A stretch of DNA of 64,000 nucleotides, taken from NCBI GenBank assembly GCA_035762545.1, contig DASTOM010000001.1, forward strand, positions 1 through 64,000. The letters are read 5' to 3'. The position numbers and the translations under genes were made by a program. The stretch comes from JANQRA01 sp035762545. GTDB taxonomy: Bacteria; Actinomycetota; Acidimicrobiia; Spongiisociales; ZC4RG35. Under the pieces are notes generated by a model. That model saw only the letters and a program-made list of their open reading frames with translations. It did no database searches and had not been told where the DNA came from. Position 1 is the stretch's first letter; each line of letters starts with the position of its first letter. This document shows, in pieces, positions 16,620 through 25,507 of the stretch.

Positions 16620-17798
16620 CTAGATCCTCTCGATGATGGTGCCGTTGGCCATCCCGCCACCCTCACACATCGTCTGCAACCCGTAGCGGCCGCCGGTCCG
16701 CTCCAGCTCCCAGACGAGGGTGGTGAGCAGGCGGGCCCCGGACGCACCGAGCGGATGACCGAGGGCGATGGCGCCACCGTTGACGTTGGTTCGCTCCCAG
16801 AGGGCAAGAGGGTCGGTTCCCCCGTGCTCCATCCGCCAAGCGACGGTCACCGAGGCGAACGCCTCGTTCACCTCGAAGAGATCGATGTCGTCGATGCTCA
16901 GACCGGCACGATCGAGAGCCTTCGATGTCGCCGGGATGGGACCGGTGAGCATCATCACCGGATCGACCCCAGCCATCGAGAAGGTGTGGAATCTGGCCTT
17001 CGGCGTCAGACCGAGCTCTTCGGCCCTGTCCTCTCCCATGATCAGGATGGCGGCGGCGCCATCGGAGATCTGCGAGGAGTTGCCTGCGGTGACCACGCCA
17101 TCCGCCTTGAACGCGGGTTGGAGGGAGCCCAACTTCTCTAGCGAAGTGTCCCAGCGAATTCCCTCGTCACGTTTGACGGTCTGGGTGGTGCCGTCGTCGA
17201 GCGTCACCTCGACGGGGATGATCTGACCTTCGAATCGTCCTTCTTCGGTCGCTTGGGCGGCGCGACGGTGAGACTCGAGTGAGAGCTCGTCCAACTCCTC
17301 GCGGGAGATCGCCCACTTCTCGGCGATCATCTCGGCGGAGATCCCCTGCGGCACCAGACCATTGGCATAACGCTCCAGCATGCGGGCACCAAACGGGAGG
17401 CCGGGACCGTTCTGGGCGGTGATCCCCATCGGCACCCGGGTCATGTTCTCCACACCGGCGGCGATGACCACATCCTGGGCCCCGGCCATGATCGCCTGGG
17501 CGGCAAAGTGAGCCGACTGCTGTGAGGACCCGCATTGCCGGTCGATCGTCACCCCGGTCACCGATTCGGGGAAGCCGGCGGCGAGGGCGGCATTGCGTCC
17601 CACGTTGTAAGCCTGTTCACCGGTCTGGGAGACGTTGCCCATGATCACGTCGTCGATGAGCTCTGGGTCCAGGTCGTTGCGCTCGATCAGGGCTTGCAGA
17701 GGGATCGAGGCCAGATCGACCGGGTGAATGTTCTTGAAGACTCCATTGCGACGGCCGGTCGGGGTACGAACGGCGTCGATGATGACAGCATTTCTCAT
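16620..17798 (-). CDS. Thiolase (acetyl-CoA C-acyltransferase)
   Basis: 392 residues. The nucleophile cysteine is in TIDRQCGSSQQSAHFAAQAI, and the C-terminal active-site motifs are NVNGGAIALGHPLGASGAR (His) and QTMCEGGGMANG (second Cys). The enzyme either cleaves 3-ketoacyl-CoA in fatty-acid oxidation or condenses two acetyl-CoA. No FadB-type gene is adjacent, so the direction is not decided. ATG start MRNAVIIDAVRTPTGRR is canonical. Confidence 0.93.
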   Translation of the reverse strand: MRNAVIIDAVRTPTGRRNGVFKNIHPVDLASIPLQALIERNDLDPELIDDVIMGNVSQTGEQAYNVGRNAALAAGFPESVTGVTIDRQCGSSQQSAHFAAQAIMAGAQDVVIAAGVENMTRVPMGITAQNGPGLPFGARMLERYANGLVPQGISAEMIAEKWAISREELDELSLESHRRAAQATEEGRFEGQIIPVEVTLDDGTTQTVKRDEGIRWDTSLEKLGSLQPAFKADGVVTAGNSSQISDGAAAILIMGEDRAEELGLTPKARFHTFSMAGVDPVMMLTGPIPATSKALDRAGLSIDDIDLFEVNEAFASVTVAWRMEHGGTDPLALWERTNVNGGAIALGHPLGASGARLLTTLVWELERTGGRYGLQTMCEGGGMANGTIIERI

Positions 17799-17983
17799 GA
17801 GTCTCCTTGGTCCAGTAACTCATGTGAACGGTACCGGCAGGCTGGAGATTCCGCCACGGCCCAATGGCGTCAGGTAGCGGTCAGACGGGTCGCTAGAACA
17901 CTTCTGGGCGCATTTACCCGGCGCTTTCTGCGGGTTCTTGCGCCCAGAACGATGTTTGGGCACGACTCTCGGGCGCTGTGAGG

Positions 17984-18056
17984 TGGAGACGATGGGACTC
18001 GAACCCACGACCCCCGGCTTGCAAAGCCGATGCTCTTCCAACTGAGCTACGTCCCC
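17984..18056 (-). tRNA. tRNA-Ala (anticodon TGC)
   Basis: 73-nt tRNA on the minus strand. The acceptor GGGGACG (5' end 18056) pairs with CGTCTCC with one G-T pair, the D-arm reads TAGCTCAGTTGGAAGAGC, the anticodon loop is TTTGCAA in stem CGGCT/AGCCG, and the T-arm GTGGGTTCGAGTCCCAT is present. The discriminator is A; CCA is not encoded. Confidence 0.96.
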
Positions 18057-18252
18057 GAACTACTCCATTGTACGAGGACGCCAGTGACTGGATAAACCCG
18101 GGCCGGATCATCTGCCCTCTTTCGCATCGACTCGGACACGGCTAACTTTCCCACCCTCAGAGATCATGGAGCTGAGGGAGTACCGCACCTCGCGTCCGAT
18201 GGACTTCTCCACGGACTGCGCAACCCAGGGTGGGGAGTCCGAGAATCTGGGA

Positions 18253-20166
18253 GTGAGGACGACCTCATTCTCTTCACGCGCCCTTCTCTGTGTTTCCCTC
18301 GTGGTAGCTCTCCTCCTACCTGTCCCCGTCGCCATCGCCGCCGAGGAGGGCACCACCACCACGGTCCCAGAGCCGACCACCACGACCCTCCCGCCCGAGT
18401 CGACGACCACGACGATCGAGGTCACGACGACGACCACGGTGGGATCCTCGACGACCACCGTGGAAGAAGGGACCTCGACGACGGTGGCCGAGGGAGAGCC
18501 CGGTGAGTCCGATGACCCGAGGGTTGGCGAAGACCCCCTCGACGAGGACCCGCTGGGTGGGCCCAACTCGGTTGACGCAGTGGAGCTCCCGCTGCCATCC
18601 ATCCGATTCCCGGTCGTGGGGCGCTCCTCGTACCGCAGCACCTACGGCCAGCCCCGCGACGGCGGAGCCCGACTCCACAAGGGAACCGACATCATCGCCG
18701 GCAGGGGGACCCCCATCGTCGCCGTTGCGTCCGGACGTGTCGTGCGTCTTGGAATCGGCGAAGACGCCGGACAGTTCGTCGTCGTTCGTCACAACAACGG
18801 CTGGAGCTCGGTTTATGCGCATCTGAACAACGACTCCCCCGGCACCGACAACGGATTGGCAATGGGTTACGGGCCGGGCATAGAGATCGGTGCGAGGGTC
18901 CGCGCCGGAACACTCCTCGGGTATGTCGGTGACAGCGGGAACGCTGAAGACACAACACCACACCTCCACTTCGAACTGCATCAGCCCGACGGTTTCCGAC
19001 CCGACCCCTACCCGGCCCTGAGATCGGCATCTCGTGTGCGCAATCCCTCGACCCTGGCCACGGTCAACTACCGAGACCTACAGCTGTCCAATGCGTCTCT
19101 CTTGGGTCATCTCGACCCCGGAACTGGATTCAACGCCGGTCTGGCTGTAGTGGGCCACCACGCCTTCGTCGGGACGTGGGGTAATGCCGAGCGTTGTCCC
19201 GGAACGGGCGTTCGCATCATCGACCTCGGGGATCCGAGCGAACCGACCCAGCTCGGGGTCTTCGCCGATCACACAGAGTTTCCCGGCACCGCAACACCAG
19301 CCCTGTGGATCGGGGAAGTGAAGAACGACGCATATGCGGGAACGATCGGGATAGTGGCCCTTGCAGACTGCAACAACCCATTGACCGAAACCGACCCGCA
19401 CTTCGTGGGATTCGCCGTGTATGCCCTCGACGATCCGGCCGATCCGCGACTGATCGCGGTGCACGAGACCGGGGGGAATGGCGTCGCCGACTTGGCCGTC
19501 TCCCGCTCCGACGATGGCCTGATGGTGGCGGCGGTCGTTCCTATGGTCAGGGCGAACACCCCGGGGGTTCACGAGTCGATTGCCCTGTTCGACGCAACCG
19601 ATCCACTGGTCTGGACTGCGATCTCCAACTGGCACCCGGATCCGATCTCTGGCTCGTTCGGACCAGCCGACGATCCCGCGTCGTTGCTGTCAGGAAGCTC
19701 GGTGGAATGGGATGGCGGGGACACGATTCACGCCAGCCTTCGCTCCTTCGGAGATGTCGTGATCGACGTGAGCGACCCTGCAGAACCGATCGATGTGAGC
19801 CCCCCGGTCGTGCCGGCGTGGACCCTCCCGACCGAGCTGAGCGAGGAGGACGTGGTCGCGGGACACGGCTACTACGGAGTGAACACGAGAGTCGACCTGG
19901 GCGCGATTGGAACACTGGAGGCCCGGTTATCAGAAGGTGCCATTCTCACCGACGGCCCATCGGAACTGGCTTCGCTGATACCAGCACCTGCGTTCGACCC
20001 CCAACGGTGGTGGGTAGATCCCAACGGCGAGGTGGAGTTCCCGCTTGTCTGGGACGTGGTGGCTCACGATCGACTGGTTCTCGTGACAGACCACCACTCG
20101 GGGCTCTGGATCTTCGAACTGGCGGAGATCCTGACCGAAGGCTCGACGCGCTCCGAGATCGACTGA
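18253..20166 (+). CDS. Secreted M23 metallopeptidase with C-terminal LVIVD-like propeller
   Basis: 637 residues from GTG 18253, which places a signal peptide at the start (LLCVSLVVALLLPVPVAIAA); an ATG at 18166 would add 29 unlikely residues. A Thr-rich linker (33-80) precedes an M23 domain at about 120-260 with H142-x3-D146 (LHKGTD) and H237-L-H239, the zinc ligands of lysostaphin-type endopeptidases. The last 350 residues contain repeated units such as GVRIIDLGDPSEPTQLGVF and FDATDPLVWTAI, as in LVIVD beta-propellers. It probably cuts or binds peptidoglycan outside the cell; the propeller role is unknown. Confidence 0.85.
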   Translation: MRTTSFSSRALLCVSLVVALLLPVPVAIAAEEGTTTTVPEPTTTTLPPESTTTTIEVTTTTTVGSSTTTVEEGTSTTVAEGEPGESDDPRVGEDPLDEDPLGGPNSVDAVELPLPSIRFPVVGRSSYRSTYGQPRDGGARLHKGTDIIAGRGTPIVAVASGRVVRLGIGEDAGQFVVVRHNNGWSSVYAHLNNDSPGTDNGLAMGYGPGIEIGARVRAGTLLGYVGDSGNAEDTTPHLHFELHQPDGFRPDPYPALRSASRVRNPSTLATVNYRDLQLSNASLLGHLDPGTGFNAGLAVVGHHAFVGTWGNAERCPGTGVRIIDLGDPSEPTQLGVFADHTEFPGTATPALWIGEVKNDAYAGTIGIVALADCNNPLTETDPHFVGFAVYALDDPADPRLIAVHETGGNGVADLAVSRSDDGLMVAAVVPMVRANTPGVHESIALFDATDPLVWTAISNWHPDPISGSFGPADDPASLLSGSSVEWDGGDTIHASLRSFGDVVIDVSDPAEPIDVSPPVVPAWTLPTELSEEDVVAGHGYYGVNTRVDLGAIGTLEARLSEGAILTDGPSELASLIPAPAFDPQRWWVDPNGEVEFPLVWDVVAHDRLVLVTDHHSGLWIFELAEILTEGSTRSEID

Positions 20167-20316
20167 CCGGGGCTCCTCGAGTCCCGGTCGATGGTTTGGA
20201 ACCGGCAACGATTGGGAAAATCTCTCCGTGATGGAGCCTTCACCCGGGGAGGGCAGATGCCGTCCTCGCACGGAGTGGCTCCAGGTCAATCGCAACTATG
20301 ACGAAATGGAGAAACC

Positions 20317-20499
20317 GTGAGGCGAAAGAGCACCACACTCATCAGCATGGTCCTGGCCATCGCCTTGACCCTGACTGCGTGCAACGGCGACGACGACCCC
20401 GACAACGGCGGGACGACCGACCCGGGTACCGGGACGACATTGGTGGACCCGACCACAGCGACGACCATGGTGGACCCAACCACGACGACGGTCCCGTAG
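20317..20499 (+). CDS. Small Thr-rich lipoprotein
   Basis: 60 residues from GTG 20317, with GGAG 8 bases before. Signal peptide ISMVLAIALTLTAC ends in the lipobox LTAC, followed by an acidic, Thr/Pro-rich tail with two copies of a VDPTT(A/T)TT unit. Lgt encoded in this window would lipidate the Cys. It follows the M23 peptidase gene by 150 bases. It carries no domain beyond the anchor and tail. Confidence 0.7.
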   Translation: MRRKSTTLISMVLAIALTLTACNGDDDPDNGGTTDPGTGTTLVDPTTATTMVDPTTTTVP

Positions 20500-20519
20500 A
20501 TCAGTAGCCACTCAGCCGA

Positions 20520-21035
20520 TCACCAGACCTCTCGGTGGACCACTTCATCGAGAGGTCTGCGATTCGGCCTCTCTATCGGTCGCAACGGCCGATCCGACGG
20601 ATAGCCGAGCCCGATCAGCCAGGCACAGGTATAGCCGTCGGGAAACCCCAGCACCTCACGTGCGACGTCCTGGTCGTGACACGACGAGTGGCCGGAGCCG
20701 ACCCCGAGATCGGCGGCCGCCAGCATGATGGACATGGTGGCCTGACCCAGGTCGTAGGCAATAGACGTGCGCACTCGCTCCTCGTCGGCTTCAGGGGCGA
20801 TCAAGGCGATCGTGGCAGCCGACCCGGCGATATGGCCCGCTCCGCGCCAGACGTGAGAGAGCCTTTCCAGGCGTTCCGGTTCTGTCACCACCACGAAGTC
20901 CCAACGCTGCTCGTTGCGTGACGACGGCGTCCGTCGACCGGCCTCCAGGATCCGGGTGATCGCCGCTGGATCTATCGCCCGGCTCTCATAGGATCGGACA
21001 TTCCGCCGAGAGCGGATCGCATCAAACGTCTCCAT
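20520..21035 (-). CDS. Nitroreductase-family oxidoreductase
   Basis: 171 residues. METFDAIRSRRNVRSYESRAID is the FMN-binding N-terminus of the family, followed by ILEAGRRTPSSRNEQRWDFVVV, and LGVGSGHSS plus the C-terminal LIGLGYPSDRP complete the fold. It would bind FMN and use NAD(P)H. It is a little short for the family (180-220). The substrate cannot be predicted. It is transcribed divergently from the SDR-QueA-like pair, so it may share control by the MerR-type promoter region. Confidence 0.88.
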   Translation of the reverse strand: METFDAIRSRRNVRSYESRAIDPAAITRILEAGRRTPSSRNEQRWDFVVVTEPERLERLSHVWRGAGHIAGSAATIALIAPEADEERVRTSIAYDLGQATMSIMLAAADLGVGSGHSSCHDQDVAREVLGFPDGYTCAWLIGLGYPSDRPLRPIERPNRRPLDEVVHREVW

Positions 21036-21093
21036 CTGTCTCCTTTGTCACTCCCGGAAGCTAGCTCCCGCGGCGATTCCCGACGCAACCCCC

Positions 21094-21124
21094 TTGACTT
21101 CACGTTAACTTCAAGTCGTACCGT
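21094..21124 (+). promoter_or_regulatory. MerR-type promoter (19-bp spacer) with palindromic operator
   Basis: A -35 box TTGACT (21094-21099) and a -10 box TACCGT (21119-21124) are separated by 19 bases, and the spacer carries a 22-bp imperfect palindrome (21096-21117) centred on GTTAAC with GACTT and AAGTC ends. Long spacers with a dyad between the boxes are the hallmark of MerR-family activators. It points to the SDR gene starting at 21151. No merR gene is in the window. Confidence 0.6.
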
Positions 21125-21150
21125 GTGGGTATGACCCATCGCTCACGCTC

Positions 21151-21852
21151 ATGCCAGCGGCTCTGATCACGGGCGCTTCCCGCGGATTTGGGCTCGCCCT
21201 TGCCAGCGAGCTCGCCGCTCGAGATTGGGACCTCGTCGTGAATGCTCGCGGATCGGAGGCTCTCGAGGTCGCAGCAGAGTCGCTTCGCACCCTCGGCTCA
21301 GGAGACGTCGTCGCGCTCGTCGGCGACGTGTCCGACATCCACCACCTCGGAGAGTTGTCCTCGGCGGCTTCCCAGTTCAGCGACTTCCGCCTGCTCGTCA
21401 ACAACGCCTCTGTCCTGGGACCGAGTCCTCAGCCCAATCTCGACGTCTACCCCATCGACACGATGCGGGAGGTCTACGAGGTGAACGTGCTCGGACCACT
21501 GCGACTGATCCAGGGATGTCTCCCGGCACTGCGCACTTCGGGGGGCGTCATCCTCAATATCACCTCAGATGCGGCGGTGGAGCCCTATGAGGGTTGGGGC
21601 GGTTATGGCTCGTCGAAAGCCGCACTGGAACAGCTGTCGAACGTCCTATCAGCCGAGGAACCGACGATCCGGGTCTACTGGTTCGATCCCGGCGACATGA
21701 ACACCCAGATGCACCAGGACGCATTTCCAGGCGAGGACATCACCGACCGACCCGCACCTGAGACCAGAGTTCCCGGCGTCCTCCGGCTCCTCGACGATCT
21801 GCCTCCTTCCGGTCGCTACTCCGCAGCCCAGTTCCTCGAGCGAATCTCATGA
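21151..21852 (+). CDS. Short-chain dehydrogenase/reductase
   Basis: 233 residues. Rossmann motif TGASRGFG at residues 8-15 binds NAD(P). NNAS follows at about 88, and Y-x3-K is seen in GYGSSKAALEQL; a serine in LNITSDA completes the triad. The cofactor loop reads NARGSEAL, in which Arg suggests NADPH. ATGA overlap with the QueA-like gene shows a two-gene operon. Substrate unknown. Confidence 0.9.
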   Translation: MPAALITGASRGFGLALASELAARDWDLVVNARGSEALEVAAESLRTLGSGDVVALVGDVSDIHHLGELSSAASQFSDFRLLVNNASVLGPSPQPNLDVYPIDTMREVYEVNVLGPLRLIQGCLPALRTSGGVILNITSDAAVEPYEGWGGYGSSKAALEQLSNVLSAEEPTIRVYWFDPGDMNTQMHQDAFPGEDITDRPAPETRVPGVLRLLDDLPPSGRYSAAQFLERIS

Positions 21853-22889
21853 CCGGCGCTCTGGCGATGGCGGAACCGGCCGGCTGGTTCGAACTGCCAG
21901 AGGGGAAGGTTGCCAGAGCTCCGGCCGAGCTACGAGGCTTGCCCCGCGACGGAGTCCGGCTGCTGTTGACAGCGGGCACGATCGAGCATCACCGGTTCAG
22001 CGACCTGGAGAGAATTCTCGACCCGGGCGACCTACTCGTTGTCAACGACTCCACGACCCTTGCGGCGGCGGTGGACATCGCCGACGGCCGGGTGGTGCAC
22101 TTCTCGACGGCCATCGACGGTGGCTTTCACATAGTCGAGATCCGGCGTCGGATGGGCCGGGGGTCGGAGCGGCTGAGGGAGGTGAGCGCCGGCCTGCTCA
22201 CCCTTCCCGGTGGGGGACGGCTCAACCTGCTCGCCCCGTATCCGGCCGGGTCCGGCAATGAACGACTCTGGCTGACAGAGGCCACCTTTCCCTTCGCATT
22301 CCACGAGTACCTGCGCCGCCACGGCCGACCCATCACCTACGATCGGTCAACGGCACCTCAGACGATCGAGGCCTACCAGACGGTGTTCGCCCGAACCGCA
22401 GGTTCGGCAGAGATGCCGAGTGCGGCTCGCCCCTTCACCCCCGAGTTGGTGACCCAGCTGGTCCGCCGGGGGGTCAGGATCGCACCGATCACACTCCACT
22501 CCGGAGTGTCCTCGTTGGAGGCCGGGGAACGACCGTATGCGGAGTGGTATGAGGTGCCCGCGGAGACAGCGAGTCTGGTGAACCACACCCGCCGCTCTGG
22601 TCACAGGGTCGTCGCCGTGGGTACGACCGTCGTTCGTGCCCTGGAGACGGTTGCGTCAGGTGAGACCGCCCACCCCGGCCGTGGCTGGACCGACCTCTAC
22701 GTCACCGGCGGCCACGACATCTCCCTGATCGACGGTCTGATCACTGGCTGGCACGAAGCCACCTCGACCCACCTCGAGATGCTGATCTCCATCGCCGGGG
22801 CGAGGGCGATCGAGGAGAGCTACGAAATCGCACTCACCGAGGGTTACCTATGGCACGAGTTCGGGGACAGCCACCTGATCCTGACGTGA
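21849..22889 (+). CDS. QueA-like (SAM:tRNA ribosyltransferase-isomerase family) paralogue
   Basis: 346 residues, the QueA family size. Shared blocks: DPGDLLVVNDSTTL, HEYLRRHGRPI, YQTVFARTAGSAEMPSAARPFT, ITLHSGVSS, VVAVGTTVVRALETV and LLITEGYLWHEFGDS-like end. QueA transfers the ribosyl part of SAM onto preQ1 in tRNA. The conserved PTAGLHFT of true QueA is changed to PSAARPFT here, and no tgt or other queuosine gene is adjacent. A divergent paralogue acting with the coupled SDR on another substrate is possible. Confidence 0.82.
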   Translation: MTGALAMAEPAGWFELPEGKVARAPAELRGLPRDGVRLLLTAGTIEHHRFSDLERILDPGDLLVVNDSTTLAAAVDIADGRVVHFSTAIDGGFHIVEIRRRMGRGSERLREVSAGLLTLPGGGRLNLLAPYPAGSGNERLWLTEATFPFAFHEYLRRHGRPITYDRSTAPQTIEAYQTVFARTAGSAEMPSAARPFTPELVTQLVRRGVRIAPITLHSGVSSLEAGERPYAEWYEVPAETASLVNHTRRSGHRVVAVGTTVVRALETVASGETAHPGRGWTDLYVTGGHDISLIDGLITGWHEATSTHLEMLISIAGARAIEESYEIALTEGYLWHEFGDSHLILT

Positions 22890-22890
22890 A

Positions 22891-24573
22891 TCAGCCCGTG
22901 ACGTCCGCGGGAAGAGGAAACCAACGGAGGCTCTCGGCATCAGGTGGAAGGTCCGGTCCCGACGACGCCTGTTCGTCACAGGTAGCCAGCAACTCACGCG
23001 CTACCTCCAGTTGCTCCTCGAGCACAGATATCGGCAGCTCGGCCGGCGGGTCGCCGGTGAGGTGAGCGGTCATCTGTCGGAGGGAGGCAGGCGGGCGGGG
23101 AAGGCCGTCCCGGTGACGCCACAGGCCGGAAGAGGGCTCGTACCCGTAGAGCGGCAACAGCCGCCATCCGCTCTCGGCGATCATGTGGACGGCCTCGAGG
23201 AGATACTGAAACTCGGCCTCGGGGATGAAGTAGTTGAAATTGACCCGGACCCAACCGGGCTTGATCACCTCACACCCCTCGGCGACCATCGACTCGATCC
23301 TGCCTGAGGTATCGGCATCGATGCCGAGCAGTCGAAGCCCGTAGGGGCCGGCACATGAGCAACCCCCCCGCGCCTGGATTCCGAACACGTCGTTGAGCAG
23401 AGCCACCACGAAGTTGTGGTGCAGAACCCGGTCTCGGTGACGGATCAAGAAGCTGACGATCGAGAGTCGGCGAGCTTCGGGATTGCCCAGGATGGTGATG
23501 TTGGGATCAGCCGACCATGACGCGATGGCCCTGGTTATGTAGTCGTGTTCGATCTCCCGGATCCGTTCGACTCCGACGTCACCTTTGAGCTTGAAGACGA
23601 GCCCGGCCCGGATCGACTCGACGATCGCGGGAGTGCCACCCTCCTCCCGGTGCTCGGGGTCGGAGAGATAGGTGTGATGATCCTCGCTCACGAACTGGAC
23701 CGTGCCCCCGCCCGGGACCGCCGGAACCACGTTGTCGAGCAGCTCCTTTCGGACCACGAGCACGCCCGGAGTTCCGGGGCCGCCGACCAGCTTGTGTGGG
23801 GACAGGAAGATGGCGTCCTTGTAATCGTCCCCGTCGGCTTGAGACCGCATCTCGATCCCGACATAGGGGGCCGATGCGGCGAAATCCCAGAAGGAGAGGG
23901 CGCCATGCCGATGGAGTATCTCGGAGATGGTCGTCGTGTCTGAGATGATCCCGGTGACATTGGATGCGGCGGAGAACGATCCGATCCGCAGCGGACGGTC
24001 GGCGAACTCGATCAGACGCTTCTCGAGGATGTCGAGGTCGATGTGCCCGTCGGAGTCCTCGGGGATCTCGATGACCTCGGCGATGGTCTCCCGCCACGGA
24101 AGCTCGTTGGAGTGGTGTTCGTAGGGCCCCACCAGAACGACGGGTCGACGCTCCGGATCGATGCTGAGGTCGATCCCGAACTTGGATCCGAGGGACGGCG
24201 AGACCCGCAACCCCAGGATCCCGATCAGACGGTCGACGGCACCGGTGGCCCCGCTCCCGGCGAATATGACCGCATGTTCCTCAGGGTTGCCCCCCACGGC
24301 CTCCCTGATGATCGCTCTCGCCTCTTCACGGAAACGCGTGGTCTGCAGACCCGTGCCGGACGTCTCGGTGTGAGTGTTGGCATACATGGGGAGGACGTTG
24401 TTTCGGATGTAGTCCTCGATGAACTCGAGGGACCGACCCGAGGCGGTGTAGTCCGCGTATGTGAGACGCTTGAGGCCGAATGGAGTCTCGACGGCGGTGT
24501 TCCGGCCGATGATCGAGTCCCGGATGACTCCAACGAGGTCGTCCATGCCTGTCGGGAGCGTCTCAGCTGCCAT
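22891..24573 (-). CDS. Class V aminotransferase, cysteine desulfurase-like, long form
   Basis: 560 residues. PLP Lys is in FLSPHKLVGGPGTPGVLVV, and an Asp-x-Ala-like WDFAASAPYVGIEM and the SufS/CsdA-like Cys motif ARGGCSCAGPYG (about residue 402) are visible. It begins with LTYADYTASGRSLEFIEDY, and HTETSGTGLQTTRF resembles the N-terminus of class V enzymes acting on cysteine. It is 150 residues longer than SufS, with an added C-terminal extension (about 450-560). No suf genes are adjacent. Desulfurase or selenocysteine lyase activity is likely but not proven. It ends 2 bases from the converging QueA-like gene. Confidence 0.82.
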   Translation of the reverse strand: MAAETLPTGMDDLVGVIRDSIIGRNTAVETPFGLKRLTYADYTASGRSLEFIEDYIRNNVLPMYANTHTETSGTGLQTTRFREEARAIIREAVGGNPEEHAVIFAGSGATGAVDRLIGILGLRVSPSLGSKFGIDLSIDPERRPVVLVGPYEHHSNELPWRETIAEVIEIPEDSDGHIDLDILEKRLIEFADRPLRIGSFSAASNVTGIISDTTTISEILHRHGALSFWDFAASAPYVGIEMRSQADGDDYKDAIFLSPHKLVGGPGTPGVLVVRKELLDNVVPAVPGGGTVQFVSEDHHTYLSDPEHREEGGTPAIVESIRAGLVFKLKGDVGVERIREIEHDYITRAIASWSADPNITILGNPEARRLSIVSFLIRHRDRVLHHNFVVALLNDVFGIQARGGCSCAGPYGLRLLGIDADTSGRIESMVAEGCEVIKPGWVRVNFNYFIPEAEFQYLLEAVHMIAESGWRLLPLYGYEPSSGLWRHRDGLPRPPASLRQMTAHLTGDPPAELPISVLEEQLEVARELLATCDEQASSGPDLPPDAESLRWFPLPADVTG

Positions 24574-24685
24574 GACTGCCCAGGATACGGGAGACTGGGC
24601 CGGCGGGTAGAGGCCTTTTTGAACGTTCAGTGGTTGGCGCAGGATCCGTCGGGGTAGAAATCATCCCCGAAAGCGCGAGGACACC

Positions 24686-25447
24686 ATGAGGATCGACTGT
24701 TTCGGATGTGACGCGGAGATCGAAGCCGATGACGTGGATGCGGTTGTCGATCGATTCCTCACGCACGGCCGGGAGAGCCATGACTGGTCATATCCCGAGC
24801 AGGCGCTGCGCAACTACGCCCTGAACTGGGCCGAAGCCATCGGACGTCTCCACGGCGAGCTGGACCGTCGGGATCGCATCGGGGAGGTTGTCATCCGACC
24901 GGTCGACGATGCCAACATCGCCGACTGGCTGGGCTTCTTCGACCACGAGGCGTTCACCGACAACCCCGACTGGGCATCGTGCTATTGCCTGGAACCCCAC
25001 GTGCCCCCCACACCGGAACTGCCCGAGCGGTATTGGAGGGACAGTCGGGCGATGATGGTCGAGCGGTTCGAGAGCGGCCAGACGTTCGGGTATCTGGCCG
25101 AGGTCGACGACAAGGCCGCCGGGTGGGTGAACGCCTCTCGCCGATCCGACTATGCCGCGTATCGCCGCGACACACCGGAAGACGAGTCCGTCATCGGGAT
25201 CGCCTGTTTCGTCGTAGCCCCACCGTTCCGGAGCCACGGAATCGCAGGGTTGCTCCTCGATCGAGTCATCTCCGACGCACCCGGCCGAGGTGCGTCATCG
25301 ATCGAGGCTTACCCGATCTCCGACCCCGAGAGGGCCGAGGAGAGCCACTACTTCCGAGGGCCGAAGGCCATGTACGAGTCACGCGGCTTCGATGAGGTCG
25401 AACTGAGAAAGCACATCTCCGTGATGAGGCTGGGGCTGACGGAGTGA
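24686..25447 (+). CDS. GNAT N-acetyltransferase with N-terminal Cys/His module
   Basis: 253 residues. The first 55 residues contain CFGC and HGRESH, a possible small zinc-binding unit of the DUF1059 kind. The GNAT fold follows from about 65 (EVVIRPVDDANIADWLGFF) with acetyl-CoA loop PPFRSHGIAGLLLDRVI and a final YESRGFDEVELRKHI. The acceptor is unknown. ATG start preceded by GCGAGGACACC. It stands alone between divergently and convergently oriented genes. Confidence 0.8.
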   Translation: MRIDCFGCDAEIEADDVDAVVDRFLTHGRESHDWSYPEQALRNYALNWAEAIGRLHGELDRRDRIGEVVIRPVDDANIADWLGFFDHEAFTDNPDWASCYCLEPHVPPTPELPERYWRDSRAMMVERFESGQTFGYLAEVDDKAAGWVNASRRSDYAAYRRDTPEDESVIGIACFVVAPPFRSHGIAGLLLDRVISDAPGRGASSIEAYPISDPERAEESHYFRGPKAMYESRGFDEVELRKHISVMRLGLTE

Positions 25448-25507
25448 CTGATGTGCGCGAACTCGAGATTCTCGGAGTTGGCGAACTCCACGGCCGACTT
25501 GACCGGG

